DNA from: an uncultured Muribaculaceae bacterium
GTDB taxonomy: Bacteria; Bacteroidota; Bacteroidia; Bacteroidales; Muribaculaceae
NCBI GenBank assembly: GCA_910578075.1
Contig: CAJTPK010000024.1
Location: 1-64,000 of the forward strand
Direction: 5' to 3'
DNA: 64,000 bases
In this document: positions 42,437 through 51,050 of the stretch, piece after piece
Layout: every line of letters starts with the position of its first letter
Numbering within the stretch: position 1 is the first letter of the stretch
Translations under genes and position numbers: made by a program
Notes under the pieces: model-generated
Seen by the model: only the letters and a program-made list of their open reading frames with translations
Databases searched by the model: none
Told to the model about the DNA's origin: nothing

Positions 42437-43200
42437 ATTTCGGAATAAAAGATGTGGTGGATATATTGATAGTGGCGCTTTTGCTCTACTATCTTTATAG
42501 ACTGATGAAGAACAGCGGCACGTTGTCACTGTTTTACGGTGTGCTTGCATTCATCGCAATATGGGTGGTGTCGTTTGAGATTTTCAACATGAGGCTGACC
42601 GGCACAATTGTCGATAAATTCATGAGCATCGGTCTGATAGTGCTCGTGATTCTTTTTCAGGATCAGATAAAACGTTTCCTCATTGATATAGGAAGCCGGG
42701 GACGATGGAGTGTGTTCCGTAAAATATTCAAGCATCATGAGGAGGATGAGGACAAGGAGCATTCACGGGTGATGAGTGTGGTGTATGCCTGCATGTCTAT
42801 GTCCAAATCCAAGACAGGAGCCTTGATAGTGTTCCAGCGTAAGGTTCCGCTTTCCGATTATGAAAAGACCGGTGATATAATAGATGCCGACATCAATGTG
42901 CGTCTGATAGAGAATATCTTTTTCAAGAACTCACCGTTGCACGACGGAGCGATGATCATCTCCGACCATAGGATAAAGTCTGTGGGATGTATCCTCCCTG
43001 TGAGCCATGACATGAACATACCCAAGAGTCTCGGACTCCGTCACCGTGCAGCCCTCGGCATGAGTCAGGTCACAGATGCGATCTGCGTCATCGTCAGCGA
43101 GGAGACCGGCAATATCTCCGTAGCGCGCGACGGTGCCTTGACCGTCAAGGTCTCCACCATCGACCTCGAACATATCCTCTCCTCCGCACTCTCAGCTTAG
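42430..43200 (+). CDS. cdaA: Diadenylate cyclase CdaA
   Basis: 256 residues. Three N-terminal membrane helices (VDILIVALLLYYLYRL, LFYGVLAFIAIWVVSF, FMSIGLIVLVILF) precede the DAC domain with NSPLHDGAMII (DGA) and LGLRHRAALGMSQ (RHR) and then VSEETGNISVARDG. It makes cyclic di-AMP from two ATP at the membrane. It overlaps folP. The stop lies within a 15-bp direct repeat whose second copy holds the stop of the convergent dnaB gene. Confidence 0.95.
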   Translation: MLNFGIKDVVDILIVALLLYYLYRLMKNSGTLSLFYGVLAFIAIWVVSFEIFNMRLTGTIVDKFMSIGLIVLVILFQDQIKRFLIDIGSRGRWSVFRKIFKHHEEDEDKEHSRVMSVVYACMSMSKSKTGALIVFQRKVPLSDYEKTGDIIDADINVRLIENIFFKNSPLHDGAMIISDHRIKSVGCILPVSHDMNIPKSLGLRHRAALGMSQVTDAICVIVSEETGNISVARDGALTVKVSTIDLEHILSSALSA

Positions 43201-43216
43201 ACGCACTCTCAGCTTA
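43185..43216. repeat. 15-bp direct repeat at the cdaA/dnaB convergent stops
   Basis: CGCACTCTCAGCTTA occurs at 43185-43199 and again at 43202-43216. Copy 1 supplies the cdaA stop (TAG, 43198-43200); copy 2 contains the minus-strand dnaB stop (43214-43216). Only 13 nt separate the two genes, and no terminator hairpin is visible. Confidence 0.9.
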
Positions 43217-44818
43217 AAAAGGTACGGGCGATTCGCCGGGGCCGGGCATTATGTCGGGCATAGGGGAGGAGAAGCCTGACGCGCTGCCAGGAGCGAATGT
43301 GAAGCCGTCTGAGCTGCCGAAGGCGTCTCCTGCCGGAGCGTCGGAGGATTCCGAGTTCATGCGCGATTCCAGACGGCGTGTGGTGCCCACTTCCTCAAGT
43401 GTCTCGCGCATCATCTGGTATCCTTCCTCCCAGTTTTCGAAACGGGCATATTTGGAGACGAAGCGCAGATCTACTGTGCCGACAGCACCGCTTCGGTGTT
43501 TTGCTATTATCAATTCAGCTTTTCCCCGGATGTCGTTGCCTTCCGCATCTTCGGTGCTCCGGGTGTAATATTCGGGGCGGTGTATGAAGCATACCATATC
43601 GGCATCTTGCTCGATGGCTCCTGATTCGCGGAGGTCGGAGAGCACCGGGCGTTTGTCCTCGCGTGTCTCTGTGCTTCGGTTAAGCTGCGAGAGGGCGATA
43701 ATCGGTATGTTGAGCTCCTTTGCGAGAGCCTTGAGCGATCGGGATATAGTGGAGACCTCCTGCTCGCGGCTTCCGAATTTCATGCCGGTGGCGTTCATGA
43801 GCTGAAGGTAGTCGATCATTATCATCTTCACGCCATGTTCGCGCACAAGACGCCTTGCCTTTGTCCTGAGCTCTGTGATGGAAAGACCGGGAGTCTCGTC
43901 AAGGTAGAGTGGGGCGCTGTAGACTCCGCGCAGACGGGTGTTGAGACGGTCCCATTCCTCGGGAGTGAGGTTTCCCGCCTTGATTTTCTCACCTTCCAGA
44001 TCCGCCACATTACTTAGCAGACGTTTCACAAGCTGCACGTTTGCCATCTCAAGGGTGAATATGGCAATCGGTATGCTGTAATCCACCGACATGTTCTTTG
44101 CCATTGACAGCACGAATGCCGTCTTACCCATCGCCGGACGCGCCGCGATGATGATAAGGTCGGAATTCTGCCATCCAGAGGTCATCTTGTCGAGACCGTG
44201 GTAGCCAGTCTGAAGACCGGATAGACCGCTTTCGGCGTTTGCCGCTGACTGGATCTGCTCGATCGCAAGGTTTATGACAGGGTCTATCTGTGTCACTTCC
44301 CGCTTGAGGTGGGTTTGTGATATCTCGAAGAGCTGACCTTCGGCAGCCTGAAGCAGGTCGTCGACATCATTGCTTTCATCAAACGCATCAGCCTCAATTT
44401 TCGATGCGAAAGATATGAGACGGCGCGCAAGATATTTCTGAGCTATGATCTTGGCATGGAATTCGACATTGGCGGCGGAATAGACTCTTGCCGTAAGCTC
44501 CGTGACATGCACTGCACCCCCGACATTCTCCAGCTCGCCGTTCTGGCGCAGCTGCTCGGTGACGGTCATCATATCGATCGGACGCTGGTTGAATCCCAAC
44601 GTGCATATCGCATCGTAGATCTTGGCGTTGACAGGATCATAGAATGCATCGGGCGTGAGTATATCGCACACGTTCATGTATGCGTCTTTCTCAAGCATCA
44701 AAGCTCCGAGCACAACCTCCTCCAGGTCGGTGTCGCGCGGAGGCAGTTTTCCTGTTGGATCCTGTTGTATAGGCTCGAAGGCCGGTCTTTTCCTATATTT
44801 CTGTTGTTGTTCAGGCAT
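43214..44818 (-). CDS. dnaB: Replicative DNA helicase DnaB
   Basis: 534 residues from the ATG complementary to 44816-44818 (MPEQQQKYRKRP). The longer frame to 45034 runs into menA and has no helicase-like sequence. The N-terminal DnaB domain (DTDLEEVVLGALMLEKDAYM) and linker precede the RecA-like motor: IIAARPAMGKTAFVLSMAKN (Walker A), IPIAIFTLEM, IMIDYLQLMN (Walker B), IIALSQLNRSTE and HRSGAVGTVDLRF. A Gly/Pro/Ser-rich tail of about 50 residues closes it. No intein is present. It follows menA by 47 nt on the same strand. Confidence 0.96.
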   Translation of the reverse strand: MPEQQQKYRKRPAFEPIQQDPTGKLPPRDTDLEEVVLGALMLEKDAYMNVCDILTPDAFYDPVNAKIYDAICTLGFNQRPIDMMTVTEQLRQNGELENVGGAVHVTELTARVYSAANVEFHAKIIAQKYLARRLISFASKIEADAFDESNDVDDLLQAAEGQLFEISQTHLKREVTQIDPVINLAIEQIQSAANAESGLSGLQTGYHGLDKMTSGWQNSDLIIIAARPAMGKTAFVLSMAKNMSVDYSIPIAIFTLEMANVQLVKRLLSNVADLEGEKIKAGNLTPEEWDRLNTRLRGVYSAPLYLDETPGLSITELRTKARRLVREHGVKMIMIDYLQLMNATGMKFGSREQEVSTISRSLKALAKELNIPIIALSQLNRSTETREDKRPVLSDLRESGAIEQDADMVCFIHRPEYYTRSTEDAEGNDIRGKAELIIAKHRSGAVGTVDLRFVSKYARFENWEEGYQMMRETLEEVGTTRRLESRMNSESSDAPAGDAFGSSDGFTFAPGSASGFSSPMPDIMPGPGESPVPF

Positions 44819-44865
44819 GGTCAGCAGATAATTTTTATGAGACGGACTCTTATACAATACGGATT

Positions 44866-45762
44866 CTATTGCAGGTGGTTGACAGAAAGAAGCAGAGTCA
44901 GCCAGAGGGAGAATCCGAAAAGAAGCATGGCTGTCTGTCCGAGCACAGGGTTGAGCTGCGCTCCTTTCAGATGGGTCAGCTTGACCCACAGCATGTAATG
45001 CAGGTTGGCGTAAAGCAACGCTCCCGCCTGCCATATCAGCGGCACATTGGCGATGGTTACGAAAACCGCAAGCACCACGGCTATGATTCCGTTTGCGAAA
45101 TATACGGCTCCCATTGTTTTCCTGCCGAGGATTACGACAGTGGTGCGTTTTCCTACAGCACAGTCATCGTCGGCATCCCTGTAATTGTTGACGATCAGTA
45201 CATTCGACCCCATCAATCCGATGGCAACCGATATTGGGAGCGCAAGTTTCCACATATCCCAGGAGCCTGTCTGCACATATGTGGTCAGCATCACCGGAAC
45301 AATACCGAAGAATACCACTACGGCTATGTCACCGAGTCCATGATGCGACAGAGGCCACGGGCCGGCGGAATATGCGAGCGCGAAAATCGCTATGGCCAAG
45401 CCTACAGCTATCAGCCACCAGCCGCCCCATATTATGAGTGTGCATCCCACAGCGCAGGCGGCGAGCAGAAGGCAGATTGTGGCGCGTAGCATGGCGTTGG
45501 GTGAAATGTCGCCTTCGGTGACACCGCGGCGGAATCCCTCGCGCCCTTTATGGTCAAGCCCATTCCGGAAGTCGAAATATTCATTTGCGAAATTTGATAC
45601 AATCTGTGCCATCACGGCGAAAAGCATGCATATGAGAAAGGGGACAGGACGGAAACTGTTGAAATAAGCGGCACAGCCTCCTCCGGCAACCACACCTGCG
45701 ACCGACACCGGAAGAGTGCGCAGCCGCATGGCCTCAATCCATGCTTTTGTTTTTTTACCCAT
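44866..45762 (-). CDS. menA: 1,4-dihydroxy-2-naphthoate polyprenyltransferase
   Basis: 298 residues, UbiA superfamily. About eight to nine membrane helices with the two Asp-rich motifs: SNFANEYFDFRNGLDHKGRE (first) and NNYRDADDDCAVGKRTT (second). MenA attaches the isoprenoid tail to DHNA in menaquinone synthesis, giving the quinone for anaerobic respiration. It begins directly at the end of the ADP-ribosylglycohydrolase gene (no gap) and is followed by dnaB. Other men genes are not in the window. Confidence 0.93.
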   Translation of the reverse strand: MGKKTKAWIEAMRLRTLPVSVAGVVAGGGCAAYFNSFRPVPFLICMLFAVMAQIVSNFANEYFDFRNGLDHKGREGFRRGVTEGDISPNAMLRATICLLLAACAVGCTLIIWGGWWLIAVGLAIAIFALAYSAGPWPLSHHGLGDIAVVVFFGIVPVMLTTYVQTGSWDMWKLALPISVAIGLMGSNVLIVNNYRDADDDCAVGKRTTVVILGRKTMGAVYFANGIIAVVLAVFVTIANVPLIWQAGALLYANLHYMLWVKLTHLKGAQLNPVLGQTAMLLFGFSLWLTLLLSVNHLQ

Positions 45763-46707
45763 TTATCTGTTTTCCTTTTGTTCTATGAATGCGGCGAAAC
45801 GTGTCGCCACATCATTTATCACATCATAATGAAGCAGGTTGTTTACTTCCTCGGGGAGAGCGTCGTATCCATATCTCAGTCCGGCGAGTCCCATTGCCAC
45901 AGCGGCATTGGTGTCGGCATCTCCTCCGGCATCCACAACGCAGTGGAGTGTCTCCTCGGCAGATGAGCAATGCCATATTGCCCATAACGCTGCTGCCATG
46001 GTCTTGCGGGTATGCCACAAAGCGTTTTCGTCATCAAGTTCCAGGTCATAGATTGATGCGCTGTCATGTGCCCTCTCCAGAGAATGAAGTATGCTTGGAT
46101 CCAGGGTATTGCATATTTCCACAAGTTCCGTGTATTGGGCCGGCTCCCCTTTGCGGAGAAGAGAATCAGCCATTGTCGCTATCACCATTCCGCATGCCGC
46201 GCAGCGTGTATGGTCATGAGTCATGGATATGGCATCGAGCGTATTGCCCATCATTCTCTTGCCTCCGAGGATTCCGGTGATTATTGCACGCGGAAGCGCT
46301 TCATTGGACGCATTGTGTATGTCATAATCCAGCCAGATACGGTGGGCGCGTTTCAGCGGTTCGTTCTCCCATTCCGAATCTTTGAAAAGCCAGCGGTAAA
46401 AATCCACCATGTCGGTAGGATTGTCTTTGAACCAGGCTTTTATTCTTTTTGCGAAGTCACTCACATTCAGCCGCCCGCAGCTCATGATGGATTCTGCAAG
46501 CAGTATGTTTATCTGAGTGTCGTTTGTCCATTCCCCGCGTTTCCACATGCAGCGGTGCGCATCGCGGATGATCTGTGAGAAATGACGCATACCTCCGGGG
46601 TAATAATGTCTTACCTCCTGGGTAGACATGAATTCGGTGCCCAATCCGAGGGCATCGCCGAGAGCAACCCCGAACATCGCTCCCTTGATTTTGTCAGTTA
46701 AGTTCAT
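45763..46707 (-). CDS. ADP-ribosylglycohydrolase-fold protein
   Basis: 314 residues from the ATG complementary to 46705-46707. The all-helical ARH fold starts LTDKIKGAMFGVALGDALGL and ends with metal motif VDAGGDADTNAAVAMGLAGL. The first metal motif, normally TDD, reads GEWTNDTQINILLAESI, so one conserved Asp is replaced by Asn. ARH enzymes remove ADP-ribose from proteins or hydrolyse related N-glycosides; some members are inactive binders. It abuts menA with no gap, so both are translated from one message, with a -7 element just upstream. Confidence 0.87.
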   Translation of the reverse strand: MNLTDKIKGAMFGVALGDALGLGTEFMSTQEVRHYYPGGMRHFSQIIRDAHRCMWKRGEWTNDTQINILLAESIMSCGRLNVSDFAKRIKAWFKDNPTDMVDFYRWLFKDSEWENEPLKRAHRIWLDYDIHNASNEALPRAIITGILGGKRMMGNTLDAISMTHDHTRCAACGMVIATMADSLLRKGEPAQYTELVEICNTLDPSILHSLERAHDSASIYDLELDDENALWHTRKTMAAALWAIWHCSSAEETLHCVVDAGGDADTNAAVAMGLAGLRYGYDALPEEVNNLLHYDVINDVATRFAAFIEQKENR

Positions 46708-46782
46708 CAAGATAAGTTTAATACACCGTCCAAAGTAGGTGATGGATATGGCGTAAAAGATAAGAAGATTCTAAGTTTAATG

Positions 46783-46814
46783 GCAAATATAGGAAAAAAA
46801 TATTATCTCCGCAA
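46783..46814 (-). promoter_or_regulatory. Promoter of the ARH-menA-dnaB unit
   Basis: -7 TATATTTGC (complement of 46783-46791) with a -33 TTGC (complement of 46811-46814) inside the last codons of tadA. Confidence 0.65.
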
Positions 46815-47252
46815 CTTTTTGAAGAACGTTTGCATCAATTCCTTGCATTCTTCTTCAAGCACCCCCGATGTTATCTCCGTTTTCGGGTGGATGGGTGTTT
46901 TTGCAGGGTTGAAGTATGAGAAGAATCCCCTTTTAGCATCAGGGGCGCCATAGACGATTCTCCCTATCTGGCTCCAGCCAAGTGCTCCGGCGCACATTGG
47001 ACAAGGCTCCACGGTGACATACAATGTGCAATCCGGAAGGTACTTTCCTCCAAGATATTCAGCAGCGGAGGTGATTGCCTGCATCTCAGCGTGGGCGGTG
47101 ACATCGTTGAGCGCCTCCGTGCGGTTATGTGCCCGCGCTATCACGCGACCGTTAACGGCTATTACCGCACCGATAGGGATTTCTCCGGCATCGAAAGCCT
47201 CCTGCGCCTCCGCCAAAGCAAGACGCATGTAATATTCGTCGTTGTCAATCAT
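46803..47252 (-). CDS. tadA: tRNA adenosine(34) deaminase-like nucleoside deaminase
   Basis: 149 residues of the cytidine/deoxycytidylate deaminase fold. Zinc ligands are in VTAHAEMQAI (HAE) and EPCPMCAGALGWSQI (PCxxC). The C-terminal PEITSG-like segment TEITSGVLEEECKELMQTFF is TadA-like. TadA converts A34 to inosine in tRNA-Arg; guanine deaminase is the main alternative for this family. It overlaps ispH by 8 nt at the end of the glgB-cmk-ispH-tadA run. Confidence 0.88.
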   Translation of the reverse strand: MIDNDEYYMRLALAEAQEAFDAGEIPIGAVIAVNGRVIARAHNRTEALNDVTAHAEMQAITSAAEYLGGKYLPDCTLYVTVEPCPMCAGALGWSQIGRIVYGAPDAKRGFFSYFNPAKTPIHPKTEITSGVLEEECKELMQTFFKKLRR

Positions 47253-48138
47253 TGTTGTTATGGTTGTTTATTCTTTCTGCTATTTCTGTCATTAGCCAGC
47301 GTGGAGTGGAGGTTGCCCCGCATATCCCGATGCTTTCCGCTCCCTGAAGAGTACGCATGTCAAGTTCGGTGCCGTCGCTGACGAGAATGGAACGGGGGTT
47401 AACTTTACGGCATTCCTCGAAAAGCACTTTTCCGTTGGAACTTTTTGCCCCGCACACAAACACCACCGCATCGTGACTTGCGGCAAATTCACGCAGTTTG
47501 GTCAGTCTGTTTGCCACCTGACGGCATATTGTGTCGAAATATTCAAATTTTCCGGAGGTTTTACGTTTCTTTATTTCCTCAACGACATGCCGGAATCCGT
47601 CAAGAGATTTTGTGGTCTGGGAATACAAGAGAATGTCGCGGTTGAGATCCACGTTGTCAAGATCAGCCGGCGACTGGATCACGATCGCCTGTCCGTCCGT
47701 CTGACCTACCAGTCCGTTTACCTCCGCGTGTCCCTCCTTGCCATATATCAGTATCATGGGCATCTCCTTGATCTCTCCGTCATGGTATCTCAGCAGGTTG
47801 TCATCATATGCCTGCTTGATCCGGCGTTGAAGCTGAAGCACCACCGGGCAGGTGGCGTCAATTACCGTGATGTTGTTTTGCCGGGCAGTGGCATACGTCG
47901 ACGGGGGTTCGCCATGCGCACGAAGAAGCACAGTGGAATCTTTGAGTTCTGCGAGTTCCGTGTGAGTGATCGTGCGCAACCCTTTGAGTCGCAGACGCTC
48001 CACTTCCGAAGCATTGTGCACTATATCCCCGAGACAATGGAGGGAGCCGGATTTCTCCAGCTCCTCCTCCGCTTTCTGAATGGCTGTCACCACTCCGAAA
48101 CAGAATCCTGAATTTTCGTCAATCTCTATTCTGGGCAT
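47245..48138 (-). CDS. ispH: 4-hydroxy-3-methylbut-2-enyl diphosphate reductase
   Basis: 297 residues. Three iron-sulfur Cys positions are visible in SGFCFGVVTAI, VIDATCPVV and VFVCGAKSSN/GICGATSTP, with the substrate His in LRAHGEPPS. IspH makes IPP and DMAPP in the last MEP-pathway step. It overlaps cmk by 13 nt and tadA by 8 nt. The cmk-ispH pairing is common in Bacteroidetes and also seen as a cmk-rpsA-ispH linkage elsewhere (recollection). Confidence 0.95.
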   Translation of the reverse strand: MPRIEIDENSGFCFGVVTAIQKAEEELEKSGSLHCLGDIVHNASEVERLRLKGLRTITHTELAELKDSTVLLRAHGEPPSTYATARQNNITVIDATCPVVLQLQRRIKQAYDDNLLRYHDGEIKEMPMILIYGKEGHAEVNGLVGQTDGQAIVIQSPADLDNVDLNRDILLYSQTTKSLDGFRHVVEEIKKRKTSGKFEYFDTICRQVANRLTKLREFAASHDAVVFVCGAKSSNGKVLFEECRKVNPRSILVSDGTELDMRTLQGAESIGICGATSTPRWLMTEIAERINNHNNND

Positions 48139-48818
48139 TTCGAATGGTATAAGTCAAGTAGCCATTGCATCTGCTGGGCTATGGTCATATTGTCATTGTC
48201 AAGAAGCACTGCGTCCGGAGCCTTGCGCAGGGGAGATTCCTTACGTGTGGTGTCGATATGGTCGCGTTCGCGGATATTTTCGAGCACTTCCTCGTAGGTG
48301 ACTTTCTCACCCTTGTCTGTCAGCTCCTTTACGCGGCGGCGAGCCCGCTCTTCGGCGGAAGCATTGACAAACACTTTCATTTCCGCGTCAGGGAAAACGG
48401 TGGTGCCTATGTCGCGTCCGTCCATCACAATCCCCTTCTCGCGGCCATACTGCTGCTGAAGGGCTGTCTGTCGGTGGCGAACCTCGGGGATAACAGCTAC
48501 AGGACTCACAAGTGAGCTTACCTGCATGTCGCGGATCTCACGCTCGACATCCTTGCCGTTGAGAAGCGTATGCTGCACTCCGTCAGCTCCGGCGGGAGTG
48601 AAGGAGATGTTGATTTCGGGTAAAGCTTTCACAAGCGCTTCCGTATCCACCCCTTTTTCAGCTGAAGCCATGCCATGTTCTATGGCATAGAGTGTCACAG
48701 CGCGATACATCGCCCCCGAATCTACATAGACATATCCGATCCTTTTGGCAAGATCGCGTGCCATCGTGGATTTGCCGGATGAAGAGTATCCGTCGATTGC
48801 AATGATTATCTTATTCAT
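48126..48818 (-). CDS. cmk: Cytidylate kinase
   Basis: 230 residues. IAIDGYSSSGKSTMARDLAK is the P-loop, then YVYVDSGAMYRAVTLYA, MDGRDIGTTVFPDAEMKVFV and the lid residues EERARRRVKEL. It phosphorylates CMP and dCMP. It overlaps glgB by 4 nt and ispH by 13 nt, indicating a coupled operon. Confidence 0.96.
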   Translation of the reverse strand: MNKIIIAIDGYSSSGKSTMARDLAKRIGYVYVDSGAMYRAVTLYAIEHGMASAEKGVDTEALVKALPEINISFTPAGADGVQHTLLNGKDVEREIRDMQVSSLVSPVAVIPEVRHRQTALQQQYGREKGIVMDGRDIGTTVFPDAEMKVFVNASAEERARRRVKELTDKGEKVTYEEVLENIRERDHIDTTRKESPLRKAPDAVLLDNDNMTIAQQMQWLLDLYHSKCPE

Positions 48819-50980
48819 TTTTCTGTTTTCTTTTTTGCCGTTGTTTTCTTTGCAACAGTTTTCTTTGCCGCAGCTTTGGTTGTCTCGGTTTTCTTTGCCG
48901 CAACTTTCTTCTTCGGTTCCTCAGCTTTATCGGCAACTTTCTTTACAGTGCGTTTTGCAGGTTTGGGTTTCACCATCCTGAGCACTTGCGCCGTCCTTGC
49001 CGGTAGATAGAGTTTGAGCCATCCTTTGCCTGCGGGAGAATAGAGCGGGTCAGGTTGGGTGAAATGGTGGATTGAATCATCGATATTGCCGAATCCTCCG
49101 AATTTCAGGGAGTCGCTGTCGAGAACAACCTCATATTCCCCAGCCGGAGCCAGGAAGCCGTAATCGCTGAATGATTTTGTCGGACTCCAGTTGAACACGA
49201 ATATGAAGTCACCGCGACGGAAGGCCAGCACCTGGTCATCATCTTTCTCCCACAGTTTCTCCACCGGGAGAGCCTGGAAGTTGAAGTTGGATGAGATTGT
49301 CTCCACCATAGCGTTGTCGAAGGCGTTGAGGAATTTATATTTAAGATCCTCGCGGTCCACAAGATCCCACTGGCGGCGCGCGTACTTATAGCTCCAACCG
49401 TTACCTTCGCGGGGGAAGTCGATCCATTCGGGATGTCCGAACTCGTTGCCCATGAAGTTGAGATAGCCTCCGTTGATTGTGGCGAGTGTGACGAGACGTA
49501 TCATCTTATGGAGCGCCATGCCTCTTGTCACGATGCCGTTGGTGTCGTCAACCATCATGTGCCAGTACATCTCCTTGTCGATAAGGCGGAATATGATAGT
49601 CTTGTCGCCTACCAATGCCTGGTCGTGGCTCTCACAATACGAGATTGTTTTTTCATCGGCGCGTCGGTTGGTAAGCTCCCAGAAGATTGATGTAGGATGC
49701 CAGTCCTCATCCTTCTTCTCCTTTATCATCTTTATCCAGTAGTCGGGAATGCCCATAGCCATCCTGTAGTCGAAGCCTATTCCACCAGCCTCGAATTTGG
49801 TGGCGAGACCAGGCATGCCGCTCATCTCCTCGGCTATCGTTATGGCATTGGGGTTGATCTCATGGATAAGGATATTCGCAAGTGTTAGGTAAACAATCGC
49901 GTTTGTGTCCTCATTGCCGTCGTAATAGTCATCATAGCTTCCGAATGCCTGGCCGAGACCATGGTTGTAATACAGCATGGATGTCACGCCGTCGAAACGG
50001 AAACCGTCGAATTTATATTCCTCAAGCCAATATTTGCAGTTTGACAGCAGGAAGTGCAGCACTGAGTTCTTGCCATAGTCGAAGCAGAGGGAATCCCATG
50101 CGGGGTGTTCGCGTCGTCCGTCACCATAGAAATACAGATCGTATGATCCGTCAAGTCTGCCGAGTCCCTCAACCTCATTCTTCACCGCGTGGGAATGCAC
50201 GATGTCCATGATAACCGCAATTCCGCGGCTGTGGGCATCATCGATGAGCCGTTTGAGGTCATCGGGTGTGCCGAAGCGTGATGAAGCGGCGTAAAAGCTG
50301 CTTACGTGATAGCCGAACGAGCCATAATATGGATGTTCCTGGATAGCCATGATCTGTATGGCATTGTATCCATCGGCTGCAATGCGGGGCAATGTCTTTA
50401 TGCGGAATTCCTCGTAAGTGCCGACGTTCTCCTCCTGCTGTGCCATTCCGATGTGGCATTCATATATAAGCAACGGTTTTGTGTCGGGCTTGAATTTCTT
50501 TACCTTGAATTGATATGGAGTCTCAGGAACATACACCTCGGCCGAGAATATATGTGTTTCCGGATCCTGCACCACTCGGGTGGCATATGCGGGGATTCTT
50601 TCACCGCTGCCTCCGTCCCAGTCAACGCGCATCTTATATAAATCGCCGTTGTGGATGAAATCAGCCGGGAATCTACCCTCCCAGACCCCGTCACCGAGAG
50701 GTGAGAGGGAATAGCGCTCGTCGTCTTTCCAGTCGGAGAATGTTCCGATCAGCCATATCTGTGTGGCGTTGGGGGCATATTCGCGGAACACCCATTCTCC
50801 ATTCTTCTCGCGATGGAGACCGAAATAGTTGTAGGCATTTGCGAATTTTGATAGCGAACCGCCGGTTGAGCCGGTAAGTTCCTCCATTTTACGTATCACA
50901 TCCTCGTGACGCCCTTCGATGGCGGGAGCAAAAGGCTCAAGCCAAGGATCGTTGCGCAGAATCTCAAGTTTTTTCTTCAT
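48815..50980 (-). CDS. glgB: Glycogen branching enzyme (GH13, eukaryote-like) with histone H1-like tail
   Basis: 721 residues. An N-terminal CBM48-like domain (NGEWVFREYAPNATQIWLIG) precedes the GH13 barrel with region I DIVHSHAVKN, region II FDGFRFDGVTSM, region III IAEEMSGMPG and region IV YCESHDQAL, plus NEFGHPEWIDFP. The order and wording of these motifs resemble eukaryotic GBE (GH13_8) more than E. coli GlgB. The last 50 or so residues (from KPKPAKRTVKK) are a Lys/Ala-rich low-complexity tail with AAKK, VAKK and TAKK repeats, like histone H1. The enzyme makes alpha-1,6 branches in glycogen. It overlaps cmk by 4 nt. Confidence 0.94.
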   Translation of the reverse strand: MKKKLEILRNDPWLEPFAPAIEGRHEDVIRKMEELTGSTGGSLSKFANAYNYFGLHREKNGEWVFREYAPNATQIWLIGTFSDWKDDERYSLSPLGDGVWEGRFPADFIHNGDLYKMRVDWDGGSGERIPAYATRVVQDPETHIFSAEVYVPETPYQFKVKKFKPDTKPLLIYECHIGMAQQEENVGTYEEFRIKTLPRIAADGYNAIQIMAIQEHPYYGSFGYHVSSFYAASSRFGTPDDLKRLIDDAHSRGIAVIMDIVHSHAVKNEVEGLGRLDGSYDLYFYGDGRREHPAWDSLCFDYGKNSVLHFLLSNCKYWLEEYKFDGFRFDGVTSMLYYNHGLGQAFGSYDDYYDGNEDTNAIVYLTLANILIHEINPNAITIAEEMSGMPGLATKFEAGGIGFDYRMAMGIPDYWIKMIKEKKDEDWHPTSIFWELTNRRADEKTISYCESHDQALVGDKTIIFRLIDKEMYWHMMVDDTNGIVTRGMALHKMIRLVTLATINGGYLNFMGNEFGHPEWIDFPREGNGWSYKYARRQWDLVDREDLKYKFLNAFDNAMVETISSNFNFQALPVEKLWEKDDDQVLAFRRGDFIFVFNWSPTKSFSDYGFLAPAGEYEVVLDSDSLKFGGFGNIDDSIHHFTQPDPLYSPAGKGWLKLYLPARTAQVLRMVKPKPAKRTVKKVADKAEEPKKKVAAKKTETTKAAAKKTVAKKTTAKKKTEK

Positions 50981-51050
50981 TTTGTTTTGGGTTATAATAA
51001 AATGGCAGTCATATATGGGCCATTCGGTTTTAATTCATTTTTATTCTTGT

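Noticed and set aside
44819..45034. N-terminal extension of dnaB by 72 codons
   Set aside because: It overlaps menA, lacks DnaB-like sequence, and the ATG at 44818 fits the normal protein start.
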